Shown: positions 13,748 through 27,659 of the stretch, one piece after another
How positions within the stretch are numbered: the first letter of the stretch is position 1
Layout: each line of letters opens with the position of its first letter
From: Euonymus europaeus
Taxonomy: Eukaryota; Streptophyta; Magnoliopsida; Celastrales; Celastraceae
Direction of reading: 5' to 3'
DNA: 64,000 nucleotides
NCBI GenBank assembly: GCA_963580455.1
Contig: OY756967.1
Location: forward strand, 11,244,501-11,308,500
Made by a program: the position numbers and the translations under genes
The notes under the pieces: generated by a model
What the model was told of the DNA's origin: nothing
The model's database searches: none
Seen by the model: the letters and a program-made list of their open reading frames with translations, nothing else

Positions 13748-15507
13748 ATGGACAAAACCGTTAAAAGCACCTCCATAGCGAGAGTTGAGCAACTTCGGAC
13801 AATCAAAGTTGTTCGGTGTACAATTTATATTGTTCTACTAAGTCAAATTTTACGAGTATAAGCTTCCAAGATTATTTCAATGCCAAAACATTAACTTTCT
13901 ATGACAAATGGACAAAACTGTTAAAAGCACCTTCATAGAAAGAGTTGAGCATCTTCGGACAAACAAAGTTGCTCGGTGTACACTTTTTATTGTTCCTTTA
14001 TGTTAAATTTTACGAAAATGAGCTTCCAGGATTATTTCGATGCCAAAACACCAACTTTCTATGACAAATGGACAAAACCGTTAAAAGCTCCCCCATAGAG
14101 AGAGTTAGGCAACTTCAGACTATCAAAGTTGCTCGGTGTACACTTTTTATTGTTCTTCTATGTTAAATTTTACGAAAATGAGCTTCCGGGGTTATTTCGA
14201 TGCCAAAACACCAACTTTCTATGACAAATGGACAAAACCGTTAAAAGCTCCTCCATAGAGAGAGTTGAGCAACTTCGGACTATCGAAGTTGCTCGGTGTA
14301 CACTTTTTATTATTCTTCTATGTTAAATTTTATGAAAATGAGCTTCCAGGATTATTTCGATGCCAAAACACCAACTTTCTATGACAAATGGAAAAAACCG
14401 TTAAAAGCACCTCCATAGCGAGAGTTGAGCAACTTCGGACAACCAAAATTGCTCGGTGTACACTTTATATTGTTCTACTAAGTCAAATTTTACGAGTATA
14501 AGCTTCCAAGATTATTTCGATGCCAAAACATTAACTTTCTATGACAAATGGACAAAATTGTTAAAAGCACCTTCATAGAAAGAGTTGAGCATCTTCGGAC
14601 AATCAAAGTTGCTCGGTGTACACGTTTTATTGTTCCTTTATGTTAAATTTTACGAAAATGAGCTTCCAGGATTATTTCGATGCCAAAACACCAACTTTCT
14701 ATGACAAATGGACAAAACCGTTAAAAGCTCCTCCATAGCGAGAGTTGAGCAACTTCGGACAATCGAAGTTGCTCGGTGTACAATTTATATTGTTCTACTT
14801 AGTCAAATTTTACGAGTCTAAGCTTTCAAGATTATTTCGATGCCAAAACATTAACTTTCTATGACAAATGGACAAAACCGTTAAAATCTCCTCCATAGAA
14901 AGAGTTGAGCATCTTCGGACAATCAAAGTTGCTCGGTGTACACTTTTTATTGTTCTTCTATGTTAAATTTTACGAAAATGAGCTTCCGGGGTTATTTCGA
15001 TGCCAAAACACCAACTTTCTATGACAAATGGACAAAACCGTTAAAAGCTCCTCCATAGCGAGAGTTGAGCAACTTCGGACAATCAAAGTTGCTCGGTGTA
15101 CAATTTATATTGTTCTACTAAGTCAAATTTTACGAGTATAAGCTTCCAAGATTATTTCGATGCCAAAACATTAACTTTCTATGACAAATGGACAAAACCG
15201 TTAAAAGCAGCTCCATAGAAAGAGTTGAGCATCTTCGGACAATCAAAGTTGCTCGGTGTACACTTTTTATTGTTCTTCTATGTTAAATTTTACGAAAATG
15301 AGCTTCCGTGGTTATTTCAATGCCAAAACACCAACTTTCTATGACAAATGGACAAAACCGTTAAAAGCTCCTCCATAGAGAGAGTTGAGCAACTTCGGAC
15401 TATCGAAGTTGCTCGGTGTACACTTTTTATTATTCTTCTATGTTAAATTCTATGAAAATGAGCTTCCAGGATTATTTCGATGCCAAAACATCAACTTTCT
15501 ATGACAA
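13748..15507 (+). repeat. Partial B-type unit, 11 monomers
   Basis: It begins with the same T1 monomer as B1 and B2. The second monomer (13908) is a mosaic: a CTGTT head on a CACCTTC body. From 14548 on it matches B2 from 11672 at an offset of 2876 (CACGTTTTATT at 14624 against 11748). A private GAGTTAGGC/CTTCAGAC variant at 14104 is shared with 17941. Confidence 0.72.
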
Positions 15508-18500
15508 ATGGACAAAACCGTTAAAAGCACCTCCATAGAGAGAGTTTAGCAACTTCGGACAATCAAAGTTGTTCGGTGTACAATTTATATTGTTCTACTA
15601 AGTCAAATTTTATGAGTATAAGCTTCCAAGAGTATTTCGATGCCATAACATTAACTTTCTATGACAAATGGACAAAACTGTTAAAAGCAGCTCCATAGAA
15701 AGAGTTGAGCAACTTCGGACTATCGAAGTTGCTCGGTGTACACTTTTTATTATTCTTCTATGTTAAATTTTATGAAAATGAGCTTCCAGAATTATTTCGA
15801 TGCCAAAACACCAACTTTCTATGACAAATGGACAAAACCGTTAAAAGCTCCTCCATAGAGAGAGTTGAGCAACTTCAGACTATCAAAGTTGCTCGGTGTA
15901 CACTTTTTATTGTTCTTTTATGTTAAATTTTACGAAAATGAGCTTCCAGGATTATTTCGATGCCAAACCACCAACTTTCTTTGACAAATGGAAAAAACCG
16001 TTAAAAGCTCCTCCATAGAGAGAGTTGAGCAACTTCGGACTATCGAAGTTGCTCGGTGTACACTTTTTATTATTATTCTATGTTAAATTTTACGAAAATG
16101 AGCTTCCAGGCTTATTCGATGCCAAAACACCAACTTTCTATGACAAATAGACAAAACCGTTAAAAACACCCCCATAGAGAGAGTTGAGCAACTTCGGACA
16201 ATCAATGTTGTTCGGTGTACACTTTTTATTGTTCTTTTATGTTAAATTTTACGAAAATGAGCTTGCACGATTATTTCGATGCCAAAACACCAACTTTCTA
16301 TGACAAATTGACAAAACCGTTAAAAGCTCTTCCATAGAGAGAGTTTAGCAACTTCGGACTATCAAAGTTTCTCGGTGTACACTTTATATTGTTCTACTAA
16401 GTCAAATTTTACGAGTATAAGCTTCCAAGATTATTTCGATGCCAAAACATTAACTTTCTATGACAAATGGACAAAATTGTTAAAAGCACCTTCATAGAAA
16501 GAGTTGAGCATCTTCGGACAATCAAAGTTGCTCGGTGTACACTTTTTATTGTTCCTTTATGTTAAATTTTACGAAAATGAGCTTCCAGGATTATTTCGAT
16601 GCCAAAACACCAACTTTCTATGACAAATGGACAAAACCGTTAAAAGCACCTCCATAGCGAGAGTTGAGCAACTTCGGACAATCAAAGTTGTTCGGTGTAC
16701 AATTTATATTGTTCTACTAAGTCAAATTTTACGAGTATAAGCTTCCAAGATTATTTCAATGCCAAAACATTAACTTTCTATGACAAATGGACAAAACTGT
16801 TAAAAGCAGCTCCATAGAAAGAGTTGAGCATCTTCGGACAATCAAAGTTGCTCGGTGTACACTTTTTATTGTTATTTTATGTTAAATTTTACGAAAATGA
16901 GCTTCCAGGATTATTTCGATGCCAAACCACCAACTTTCTATGACAAATGGAAAAAACCGTTAAAAGCTCCTCCATAGAGAGAGTTGAGCAACTTCGGACT
17001 ATCGAAGTTGCTCGGTGTACACTTTTTATTATTCTTCTATGTTAAATTTTACGAAAATGAGCTTCCAGGATTATTCGATGCCAAAACACCAACTTTCTAT
17101 GACAAATAGACAAAACCGTTAAAAACACCCCCATAGAGAGAGTTGAGCAACTTCGGACAATCAATGTTGTTCGGTGTACACATTTTATTGTTCTTCTATG
17201 TTGAATTTTACGAAAATGAGCTTGCACGATTATTTCGATGCCAAAACACCAACTTTCTATGACAAATTGACAAAACCGTTAAAACTCTTCCATAGAGAGA
17301 GTTTAGCAACTTCGGACTATCAAAGTTGCTCGGTGTACACTTTATATTGTTCTACTAAGTCAAATTTTACGAGTATAAGCTTCCAAGATTATTTCGATGC
17401 CAAAACATTAACTTTCTATGACAAATGGACAAAATTGTTAAAAGCACCTTCATAGAAAGAGTTGAGCATCTTCGGACAAACAAAGTTGCTCGGTGTACAC
17501 TTTTTATTGTTCCTTTATGTTAAATTTTACGAAAATGAGCTTCCCGGATTATTTCGATGCCAAAACACCAACTTTCTATGACAAATGGACAAAACCGTTA
17601 AAAGCTCCTCCATAGCGAGAGTTGAGCAACTTCGGACAATCAAAGTTGCTCGGTGTACAATTTATATTGTTCTACTAAGTCAAATTTTACGAGTCTAAGC
17701 TTTCAAGATTATTTCGATGCCAAAACATTAACTTTCTATGACAAATGGACAAAACCGTTAAAATCTCCTCCATAGAAAGATTTGAGCATCTTCGGACAAT
17801 CAAAGTTGTTCGGGGTACACTTTTTATTGTTCTTCTATGTTAAATTTTACGAAAATGAGCTTCCGGGGTTATTTCGATGCCAAAACACCAACTTTCTATG
17901 ACAAATGGACAAAATCGTTAAAAGCTCCCCCATAGAGAGAGTTAGGCAACTTCAGACTATCAAAGTTGCTCGGTGTACACTTTTTTTTGTTCTTCTATGT
18001 TAAATTTTACGAAAATGAGCTTCCGGGGTTATTTCGATGCCAAAACACCAACTTTCTATGACAAATGGACAAAACCGTTAAAAGCTCCTCCATAGAGAGA
18101 GTTGAGCAACTTCGGACTATCGAAGTTGCTCGGTGTACACTTTTTATTATTCTTCTATGTTAAATTTTTTGAAAATGAGCTTCCAGGATTATTTCGATGC
18201 CAAAACACCAACTTTCTATGACAAATGGAAAAAACCGTTAAAAGCACCTCCATAGCGAGAGTTGAGCAACTTCGGACAATCAAAATTGCTCGGTGTACAA
18301 TTTATATTGTTCTACTAAGTCAAATTTTACGAGTATAAGCTTCCAAGATTATTTCGATGCCAAAACATTAACTTTCTATGACAAATGGACAAAACCGTTA
18401 AAAGCAGCTCCATAGAAAGAGTTGAGCATCTTCGGACTATCAAACTTGCTCGGTGTACACTTTTTATTGTTCTTCTATGTTAAATTTTACGAAAATGAGC

Positions 18501-19184
18501 TTCCGGGGTTATTTCGATGCCAAAACACCAACTTTCTATGACAAATGGACAAAACCGTTAAACGCTCCTCCATAGAGAGAGTTGAGCAACTTCGGACTAT
18601 CGAAGTTGCTCGGTGTACACTTTTTATTGTTCTTTTATGTTAAATTTTACGAAAATGAGCTTGCACGATTATTTCGATGCCAAAACACCAACTTTCTATG
18701 ACAAATGGACAAAACCGTTAAAAGCTCTTCCATAGAGAGAGTTTAGCAACTTCGGACTATCAAAGTTGCTCGGTGTACACTTTATATTGTTCTACTAAGT
18801 CAAATTTTACGAGTATAAGCTTCCAAGATTATTTCGATGCCAAAACATTAACTTTCTATGACAAATGGACAAAATTGTTAAAAGCACCTCCATAGAAATA
18901 GTTGAGCATCTTCGGACAATCAAAGTTGCTCGGTGTACACTTTTTATTGTTCTTTTATGTTAAATTTTACGAAAATGAACTTCCAGGATTATTTCGTTGC
19001 CAAAACACCAACTTTCTATGACAAATGGACAAAACCGTTAAAAGCTCCTCCATAGAGAGAGTTGAACAACTTCGGACTATCGAAGTTGCTCGGTGTTCAC
19101 TTTTTATTGTTCTTCTATGTTAAATTTTAAGAAAATGAGCTTCCAGGATTATTTCGATGCCAAAACACCAACTTTCTATGACAA
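15508..19184 (+). repeat. 23-mer HOR, copy C1 (3677 bp)
   Basis: The unit runs between successive T1 monomers carrying CCATAAC (ending at 15649 and 19326). It has three one-base losses: near 16112, near 17073 and near 17284 (AAAACTCTTCC). Markers are TTATTATTATTC near 16070, TGTTATTTTATG near 16871, GACAAACAAAG near 17475, CGGGGTACAC near 17812 and CGTTGCC near 18996. Most of it recurs as a distant copy at 28620-32457. Confidence 0.8.
16467..16626 (+). repeat. Representative T2 monomer, ATTGTT/CACCTTC sub-type
   Basis: The head reads GACAAAATTGTTAAAAGCAC, then CTTCATAGAAAG, GAGCATCTTCGGACAATC and, in many copies, TGTTCCTTTATG. It usually follows a T1 CTCTTCC monomer. GAGCATC and CAAAG put two mismatches into the 11-bp inverted repeat. 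Private variants mark equivalent copies: CACGTTTTATT at 9030, 11748, 14624 and 27577, and GACAAACAAAG near 13970, 17475 and 30750. Confidence 0.88.
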
Positions 19185-22100
19185 ATGAACAAAACCGTTA
19201 AAAGCACCTCCATAGAGAGAGTTTAGCAACTTCGGACAATCAAAGTTGTTCGGTGTACAATTTATATTGTTCTACTAAGTCAAATTTTATGAGTATAAGC
19301 TTCCAAGAGTATTTCGATGCCATAACATTAACTTTCTATGACAAATGGACAAAACTGTTAAAAGCAGCTCCATAGAAAGAGTTGAGCAACTTCGGACTAT
19401 CGAAGTTGCTCGGTGTACACTTTTTATTATTCTTCTATGTTAAATTTTATGAAAATGAGCTTCCAGAATTATTTCGATGCCAAAACACCAACTTTCTATG
19501 ACAAATGGACAAAACCGTTAAAAGCTCCTCCATAGAGAGAGTTGAGCAACTTCAGACTATCAAAGTTGCTCGGTGTACACTTTTTATTGTTCTTTTATGT
19601 TAAATTTTACGAAAATGAGCTTCCAGGATTATTTCGATGCCAAACCACCAACTTTCTTTGACAAATGGAAAAAACCGTTAAAAGCTCCTCCATAGAGAGA
19701 GTTGAGCAACTTCGGACTATCGAAGTTGCTCGGTGTACACTTTTTATTATTATTCTATGTTAAATTTTACGAAAATGAGCTTCCAGGATTATTCGATGCC
19801 AAAACACCAACTTTCTATGACAAATAGACAAAACCGTTAAAAACACCCCCATAGAGAGAGTTGAGCAACTTCGGACAATCAATGTTGTTCGGTGTACACT
19901 TTTTATTGTTCTTTTATGTTAAATTTTACGAAAATGAGCTTGCACGATTATTTCGATGCCAAAACACCAACTTTCTATGACAAATTGACAAAACCGTTAA
20001 AAGCTCTTCCATAGAGAGAGTTTAGCAACTTCGGACTATCAAAGTTTCTCGGTGTACACTTTATATTGTTCTACTAAGTCAAATTTTACGAGTATAAGCT
20101 TCCAAGATTATTTCGATGCCAAAACATTAACTTTCTATGACAAATGGACAAAATTGTTAAAAGCACCTTCATAGAAAGAGTTGAGCATCTTCGGACAATC
20201 AAAGTTGCTCGGTGTACACTTTTTATTGTTCCTTTATGTTAAATTTTACGAAAATGAGCTTGCATGATTATTTCGATGCCAAAACACCAACTTTCTATGA
20301 CAAATTGACAAAACCGTTAAAAGCTCTTCCATAGAGAGAGTTTAGCAACTTCGGACTATCAAAGTTTCTCGGTGTACACTTTATATTGTTCTACTAAGTC
20401 AAATTTTACGACTATAAGCTTCCAAGATTATTTCGATGCCAAAACATTAACTTTCTATGACAAATGGACAAAATTGTTAAAAGCACCTTCATAGAAAGAG
20501 TTGAGCATCTTCGGACAATCAAAGTTGCTCGGTGTACACTTTTTATTGTTCCTTTATGTTAAATTTTACGAAAATGAGCTTCCAGGATTATTTCGATGCC
20601 AAAACACCAACTTTCTATGACAAATGGACAAAACCGTTAAAAGCACCTCCATAGCGAGAGTTGAGCAACTTCGGACAATCAAAGTTGTTCGGTGTACAAT
20701 TTATATTGTTCTACTAAGTCAAATTTTACGAGTAGAAGCTTCCAAGATTATTTCAATGCCAAAACATTAACTTTCTATGACAAATGGACAAAACTGTTAA
20801 AAGCAGCTCCATAGAAAGAGTTGAGCATCTTCGGACAATCAAAGTTGCTCGGTGTACACTTTTTATTGTTCTTTTATGTTAAATTTTACGAAAATGAGCT
20901 TCCAGGATTATTTCGATGCCAAAACACCAACTTTCTATGACAAATAGACAAAACCGTTAAAAACACCTCCACAGAGAGAGTTGAGCAACTTCGGACAATC
21001 AATGTTGTTCGGTGTACACTTTTTATTGTTCTTTTGTGTTAAATTTTACGAAAATGAGCTTCCGGGATTATTCGATGCCAAAACACCAACTTTCTATGAC
21101 AAATAGACAAAACCGTTAAAAACACCCCCAGAGAGAGAGTTGAGCAACTTCGGACAATCAAAGTTGTTCGGTGTACACTTTTTATTGTTCTTTTATGTTA
21201 AATTTTACGAAAATGAGCTTGCACGATTATTTCGATGCCAAAACACCAACTTTCTATGACAAATTGACAAAACCGTTAAAAGCTCTACCATAGAGAGAGT
21301 TTAGCAACTTCGGACTATCAAAGTTGCTCGATGTACACTTTATATTGTTCTACTAAGTCAAATTTTACGAGTATAAGCTTCCAAGATTATTTCGATGCCA
21401 AAACATTAACTTTCTATGACAAATGGACAAAATTGTTAAAAGCACCTTCATAGAAAGAGTTGAGCATCTTCGGACAATCAAAGTTGCTCGGTGTACACTT
21501 TTTATTGTTCCTTTATGTTAAATTTTACGAAAATGAGCTTCCAGGATTATTTCGATGCCAAAACACCAACTTTCTATGACAAATGGACAAAACCGTTAAA
21601 AGCACCTCCATAGCGAGAGTTGAGCAACTTCGGACAATCAAAGTTGTTCGGTGTACAATTTATATTGTTCTACTAAGTCAAATTTTACGAGTATAAGCTT
21701 CCATGATTATTTCAATGCCAAAACATTAACTTTCTATGACAAATGGACAAAACTGTTAAAAGCAGCTCCATAGAAAGAGTTGAGCATCTTCGGACAATCA
21801 AAGTTGCTCGGTGTACACTTTTTATTGTTCTTTTATGTTAAATTTTACGAAAATGAGCTTCCAGGATTATTTCGATGCCAAACCACCAACTTTCTATGAC
21901 AAATGGAAAAAACCGTTAAAAGCTCCTCCATAAAGAGAGTTGAGCAACTTCAGACTATCAAAGTTGCTCGGTGTACACTTTTTACTGTTCTTTTATGTTA
22001 AATTTTACGAAAATGAGCTTCCGGGGTTATTTCGATGCCAAAACACCAACTTTCTATGACAAATTGACAAAACCGTTAGAAGCTCCTCCATAGAAAGAGT

Positions 22101-22862
22101 TGAGCAACTTTGGACTATCGAAGTTGCTCGGTGTACACTTTTTATTATTCTTCTATATTAAATTTTACGAAAATGAGCTTCCAGGATTATTTCGATGCCA
22201 AAACACCAACTTTCTATGACAAATAGACAAAACCGTTAAAAACACCTCCACAGAGAGAGTTGAGCAACTTCGGACAATCAATGTTGTTCGGTGTACACTT
22301 TTTATTGTTCTTTTGTGTTAAATTTTACGAAAATGAGCTTGCACGATTATTTCGATGCCAAAACACCAACTTTCTATGACAAATTGACAAAACCGTTAAA
22401 AGCTCTTCCATAGAGAGAGTTTAGCAACTTCGGACTATCAAAGTTGCTCGGTGTACACTTTATATTGTTCTACTAAGTCAAATTTTACGACTATAAGCTT
22501 CCAAGATTATTTCGATGCCAAAACATTAACTTTCTATGACAAATGGACAAAATTGTTAAAAGCACCTCCATAGAAATAGTTGAGCATCTTCGGACAATCA
22601 AAGTTGCTCGGTGTACACTTTTTATTGTTCTTTTATGTTAAATTTTACGAAAATGAACTTCCAGGATTATTTCGTTGCCAAAACACCAACTTTCTATGAC
22701 AAATGGACAAAACCGTTAAAAGCTCCTCCATAGAGAGAGTTGAACAACTTCGGACTATCGAAGTTGCTCGGTGTTCACTTTTTATTGTTCTTCTATGTTA
22801 AATTTTAAGAAAATGAGCTTCCAGGATTATTTCGATGCCAAAACACCAACTTTCTATGACAA
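19185..22862 (+). repeat. 23-mer HOR, copy C2 (3678 bp), with internal dimer duplication
   Basis: It starts at the CCATAAC T1 monomer and ends before the next one. The tract 19984-20303 is repeated as 20304-20623: a T1 monomer with AAGTTTCTCGG plus an ATTGTT monomer, giving a 320-bp duplication that copy C3 lacks. A mosaic monomer at 20944 replaces the one found at the equivalent place in C3. Other markers, namely CTCTACC near 21282, CCATGATT near 21702 and CATAAAGAG near 21930, are shared with C3. Confidence 0.82.
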
Positions 22863-25800
22863 ATGAACAAAACCGTTAAAAGCACCTCCATAGAGAGAGT
22901 TTAGCAACTTCGGACAATCAAAGTTGTTCAGTGTACAATTTATATTGTTCTACTAAGTCAAATTTTATGAGTATAAGCTTCCAAGAGTATTTCGATGCCA
23001 TAACATTAACTTTCTATGACAAATGGACAAAACTGTTAAAAGCAGCTCCATAGAAAGAGTTGAGCAACTTCGGACTATCGAAGTTGCTCGGTGTACACTT
23101 TTTATTATTCTTCTATGTTAAATTTTATGAAAATGAGCTTCCAGAATTATTTCGATGCCAAAACACCAACTTTCTATGACAAATGGACAAAACCGTTAAA
23201 AGCTCCTCCATAGAGAGAGTTGAGCAACTTCGGACTATCAAAGTTGCTCGGTGTACACTTTTTATTGTTCTTTTATGTTAAATTTTACGAAAATGAGCTT
23301 CCAGGATTATTTCGATGCCAAACCACCAACTTTCTTTGACAAATGGAAAAAACCGTTAAAAGCTCCTCCATAGAGAGAGTTGAGCAACTTCGGACTATCG
23401 AAGTTGCTCGGTGTACACTTTTTATTATTATTCTATGTTAAATTTTACGAAAATGAGCTTCCAGGATTATTCGATGCCAAAACACCAACTTTCTATGACA
23501 AATAGACAAAACCGTTAAAAACACCCCCATAGAGAGAGTTGAGCAACTTCGGACAATCAATGTTGTTCGGTGTACACTTTTTATTGTTCTTTTATGTTAA
23601 ATTTTACGAAAATGAGCTTGCATGATTATTTCGATGCCAAAACACCAACTTTCTATGACAAATTGACAAAACCGTTAAAAGCTCTTCCATAGAGAGAGTT
23701 TAGCAACTTCGGACTATCAAAGTTTCTCGGTGTACACTTTATATTGTTCTACTAAGTCAAATTTTACGAGTATAAGCTTCCAAGATTATTTCGATGCCAA
23801 AACATTAACTTTCTATGACAAATGGACAAAATTGTTAAAAGCACCTTCATAGAAAGAGTTGAGCATCTTCGGACAATCAAAGTTGCTCGGTGTACACTTT
23901 TTATTGTTCCTTTATGTTAAATTTTACGAAAATGAGCTTCCAGGATTATTTCGATGCCAAAACACCAACTTTCTATGACAAATGGACAAAACCGTTAAAA
24001 GCACCTCCATAGCGAGAGTTGAGCAACTTCGGACAATCAAAGTTGTTCGGTGTACAATTTATATTGTTCTACTAAGTCAAATTTTACGAGTAGAAGCTTC
24101 CAAGATTATTTCAATGCCAAAACATTAACTTTCTATGACAAATGGACAAAACTGTTAAAAGCAGCTCCATAGAAAGAGTTGAGCATCTTCGGACAATCAA
24201 AGTTGCTCGGTGTACACTTTTTATTGTTCTTTTATGTTAAATTTTACGAAAATGAGCTTCCAGGATTATTTCGATGCCAAAACACCAACTTTCTATGACA
24301 AATGGAAAAAACCGTTAGAAGCTCCTCCATAGAGAGAGTTGAGCAACTTCGGACTATCGAAGTTGCTCGGTGTACACTTTTTATTATTCTTCTATGTTAA
24401 ATTTTACGAAAATGAGCTTCCGGGATTATTCGATGCCAAAACACCAACTTTCTATGACAAATAGACAAAACCGTTAAAAACACCCCCAGAGAGAGAGTTG
24501 AGCAACTTCGGACAATCAAAGTTGTTCGGTGTACACTTTTTATTGTTCTTTTATGTTAAATTTTACGAAAATGAGCTTGCACGATTATTTCGATGCCAAA
24601 ACACCAACTTTCTATGACAAATTGACAAAACCGTTAAAAGCTCTACCATAGAGAGAGTTTAGCAACTTCGGACTATCAAAGTTGCTCGGTGTACACTTTA
24701 TATTGTTCTACTAAGTCAAATTTTACGAGTATAAGCTTCCAAGATTATTTCGATGCCAAAACATTAACTTTCTATGACAAATGGACAAAATTGTTAAAAG
24801 CACCTTCATAGAAAGAGTTGAGCATCTTCGGACAATCAAAGTTGCTCGGTGTACACTTTTTATTGTTCCTTTATGTTAAATTTTACGAAAATGAGCTTCC
24901 AGGATTATTTCGATGCCAAAACACCAACTTTCTATGACAAATGGACAAAACCGTTAAAAGCACCTCCATAGCGAGAGTTGAGCAACTTCGGACAATCAAA
25001 GTTGTTCGGTGTACAATTTATATTGTTCTACTAAGTCAAATTTTACGAGTATAAGCTTCCATGATTATTTCAATGCCAAAACATTAACTTTCTATGACAA
25101 ATGGACAAAACTGTTAAAAGCAGCTCCATAGAAAGAGTTGAGCATCTTCGGACAATCAAAGTTGCTCGGTGTACACTTTTTATTGTTCTTTTATGTTAAA
25201 TTTTACGAAAATGAGCTTCCAGGATTATTTCGATGCCAAACCACCAACTTTCTATGACAAATGGAAAAAACCGTTAAAAGCTCCTCCATAAAGAGAGTTG
25301 AGCAACTTCAGACTATCAAAGTTGCTCGGTGTACACTTTTTACTGTTCTTTTATGTTAAATTTTACGAAAATGAGCTTCCGGGGTTATTTCGATGCCAAA
25401 ACACCAACTTTCTATGACAAATTGACAAAACCGTTAGAAGCTCCTCCATAGAAAGAGTTGAGCAACTTTGGACTATCGAAGTTGCTCGGTGTACACTTTT
25501 TATTATTCTTCTATATTAAATTTTACGAAAATGAGCTTCCAGGATTATTTCGATGCCAAAACACCAACTTTCTATGACAAATAGACAAAACCGTTAAAAA
25601 CACCTCCACAGAGAGAGTTGAGCAACTTCGGACAATCAATGTTGTTCGGTGTACACTTTTTTATTGTTCTTTTGTGTTAAATTTTACGAAAATGAGCTTG
25701 CACGATTATTTCGATGCCAAAACACCAACTTTCTATGACAAATTGACAAAACCGTTAAAAGCTCTTCCATAGAGAGAGTTTAGCAACTTCGGACTATCAA

Positions 25801-26221
25801 AGTTGCTCGGTGTACACTTTATATTGTTCTACTAAGTCAAATTTTACGACTATAAGCTTCCAAGATTATTTCGATGCCAAAACATTAACTTTCTATGACA
25901 AATGGACAAAATTGTTAAAAGCACCTCCATAGAAATAGTTGAGCATCTTCGGACAATCAAAGTTGCTCGGTGTACACTTTTTATTGTTCGTTTATGTTAA
26001 ATTTTACGAAAATGAACTTCCAGGATTATTTCGTTGCCAAAACACCAACTTTCTATGACAAATGGACAAAACCGTTAAAAGCTCCTCCATAGAGAGAGTT
26101 GAACAACTTCGGACTATCGAAGTTGCTCGGTGTTCACTTTTTATTGTTCTTCTATGTTAAATTTTAAGAAAATGAGCTTCCAGGATTATTTCGATGCCAA
26201 AACACCAACTTTCTATGACAA
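22863..26221 (+). repeat. 21-mer HOR, copy C3 (3359 bp)
   Basis: This is the same unit as C2 without the 320-bp dimer duplication. Equivalent markers lie 3678 bp apart before that point (CCATAAC at 19326 and 23004) and 3358 bp apart after it (GCATG ending 20266 and 23624; GAGTAGAAGC near 20732 and 24090). A T insertion near 25657 makes the last markers 3359 bp apart (CGTTGCC at 19000/22678/26037). Confidence 0.82.
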
Positions 26222-26381
26222 ATGAACAAAACCGTTAAAAGCACCTCCATAGAGAGAGTTTAGCAACTTCGGACAATCAAAGTTGTTCGGTGTACACTTT
26301 TTATTGTTGTTTTATGTTAAATTTTACGAAAATGAGCTTGCACGATTATTTCGATGCCAAAACACCAACTTTCTATGACAA
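26222..26381 (+). repeat. Chimeric monomer ending the C3 unit
   Basis: The head ATGAACAAAACC, GTTTAGC and GTTGTTCGG match the monomers at 19185 and 22863. From TGTACACTTTTT on, the sequence is a T2 TTGTTTTATG/GCTTGCACG tail. The switch lies around offsets 66-76, at the right dyad arm or the GTGTACAC palindrome. Confidence 0.8.
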
Positions 26382-27659
26382 ATTGACAAAACCGTTAAAA
26401 GCTCTTCCATAGAGAGAGTTTAGCAACTTCGGACTATCAAAGTTGCTCGGTGTACACTTTATATTGTTCTACTAAGTCAAATTTTACGAGTATAAGCTTC
26501 CAAGATTATTTCGATGCCAAAACATTAACTTTCTATGACAAATGGACAAAATTGTTAAAAGCACCTTCATAGAAAGAGTTGAGCATCTTCGGACAATCAA
26601 AGTTGCTCGGTGTACACTTTTTATTGTTCCTTTATGTTAAATTTTACGAAAATGAGCTTCCAGGATTATTTTGATGCCAAAACACCAACTTTCTATGACA
26701 AATGGACAAAACCGTTAAAAGCACCTCCATAGCGAGAGTTGAGCAACTTCGGACAATCAAAGTTGTTCGGTGTACAATTTATATTGTTCTACTAAGTCAA
26801 ATTTTACGAGTATAAGCTTCCAAGATTATTTCAATGCCAAAACATTAACTTTCTATGACAAATGGACAAAACTGTTAAAAGCAGCTCCATAGAAAGAGTT
26901 GAGCATCTTCGGACAATCAAAGTTGCTCGGTGTACACTTTTTATTGTTCTTTTATGTTAAATTTTACGAAAATGAGCTTCCAGGATTATTTCGATGCCAA
27001 ACCACCAACTTTCTATGACAAATGGAAAAAACCGTTAAAAGCTCCTCCATAGAGAGAGTTGAGCAACTTCGGACTATCGAAGTTGCTCGGTGTACACTTT
27101 TTATTATTCTTCTATGTTAAATTTTACGAAAATGAGCTTCCAGGATTATTCGATGCCAAAACATCAACTTTCTATGACAAATAGACAAAACCGTTAAAAA
27201 CACCCCCATAGAGAGAGTTGAACAACTTCGGACAATCAATGTTGTTCGGTGTACACTTTTTATTGTTCTTTTATGTTAAATTTTACGAAAATGAGCTTGC
27301 ACGATTATTTCCATGCCAAAACACCAACTTTCTATGACAAATTGACAAAACCGTTAAAAGCTCTTCCATAGAGCGAGTTTAGCAACTTCGGATTATCAAA
27401 GTTGCTCGGTGTACACTTTATATTGTTCTACTAAGTCAAATTTTACGAGTATAAGCTTCCAAGATTATTTCGATGCCAAAACATTAACTTTCTATGACAA
27501 ATGGACAAAATTGTTAAAAGCACCTTCATAGAAAGAGTTGAGCATCTTCGGACAATCAAAGTTGCTCGGTGTACACGTTTTATTGTTCCTTTATGTTAAA
27601 TTTTACGAAAATGAGGTCCAGGATTATTTCGATGCCAAAACACCAACTTTCTATGACAA
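26222..27659 (+). repeat. Mixed satellite tract with chimeric first monomer
   Basis: It holds nine monomers less two bases (near 27149 and 27616). The first (26222) has the T1 GTTTAGC/ACAATCAAAGTTGTTCGG head of the C unit but a T2 TTGTTTTATG/GCTTGCACGATT tail, so it is a recombination junction. The rest follows the order TTGAC-T1, ATTGTT, T1, GCAGC, AAAAAA, TAGAC, TTGAC-T1, ATTGTT, with CACGTTTTATT at 27577 linking it to the B units. Confidence 0.75.

Noticed and set aside
17042..17455. Overlapping short frames on both strands at 17042-17227 and 17174-17455, and others at 10176-10451 and 62628-62852
   Set aside because: All are accidental frames in monomers with a lost base or a changed stop codon. 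Both strands being open over the same bases fits low stop density by chance.
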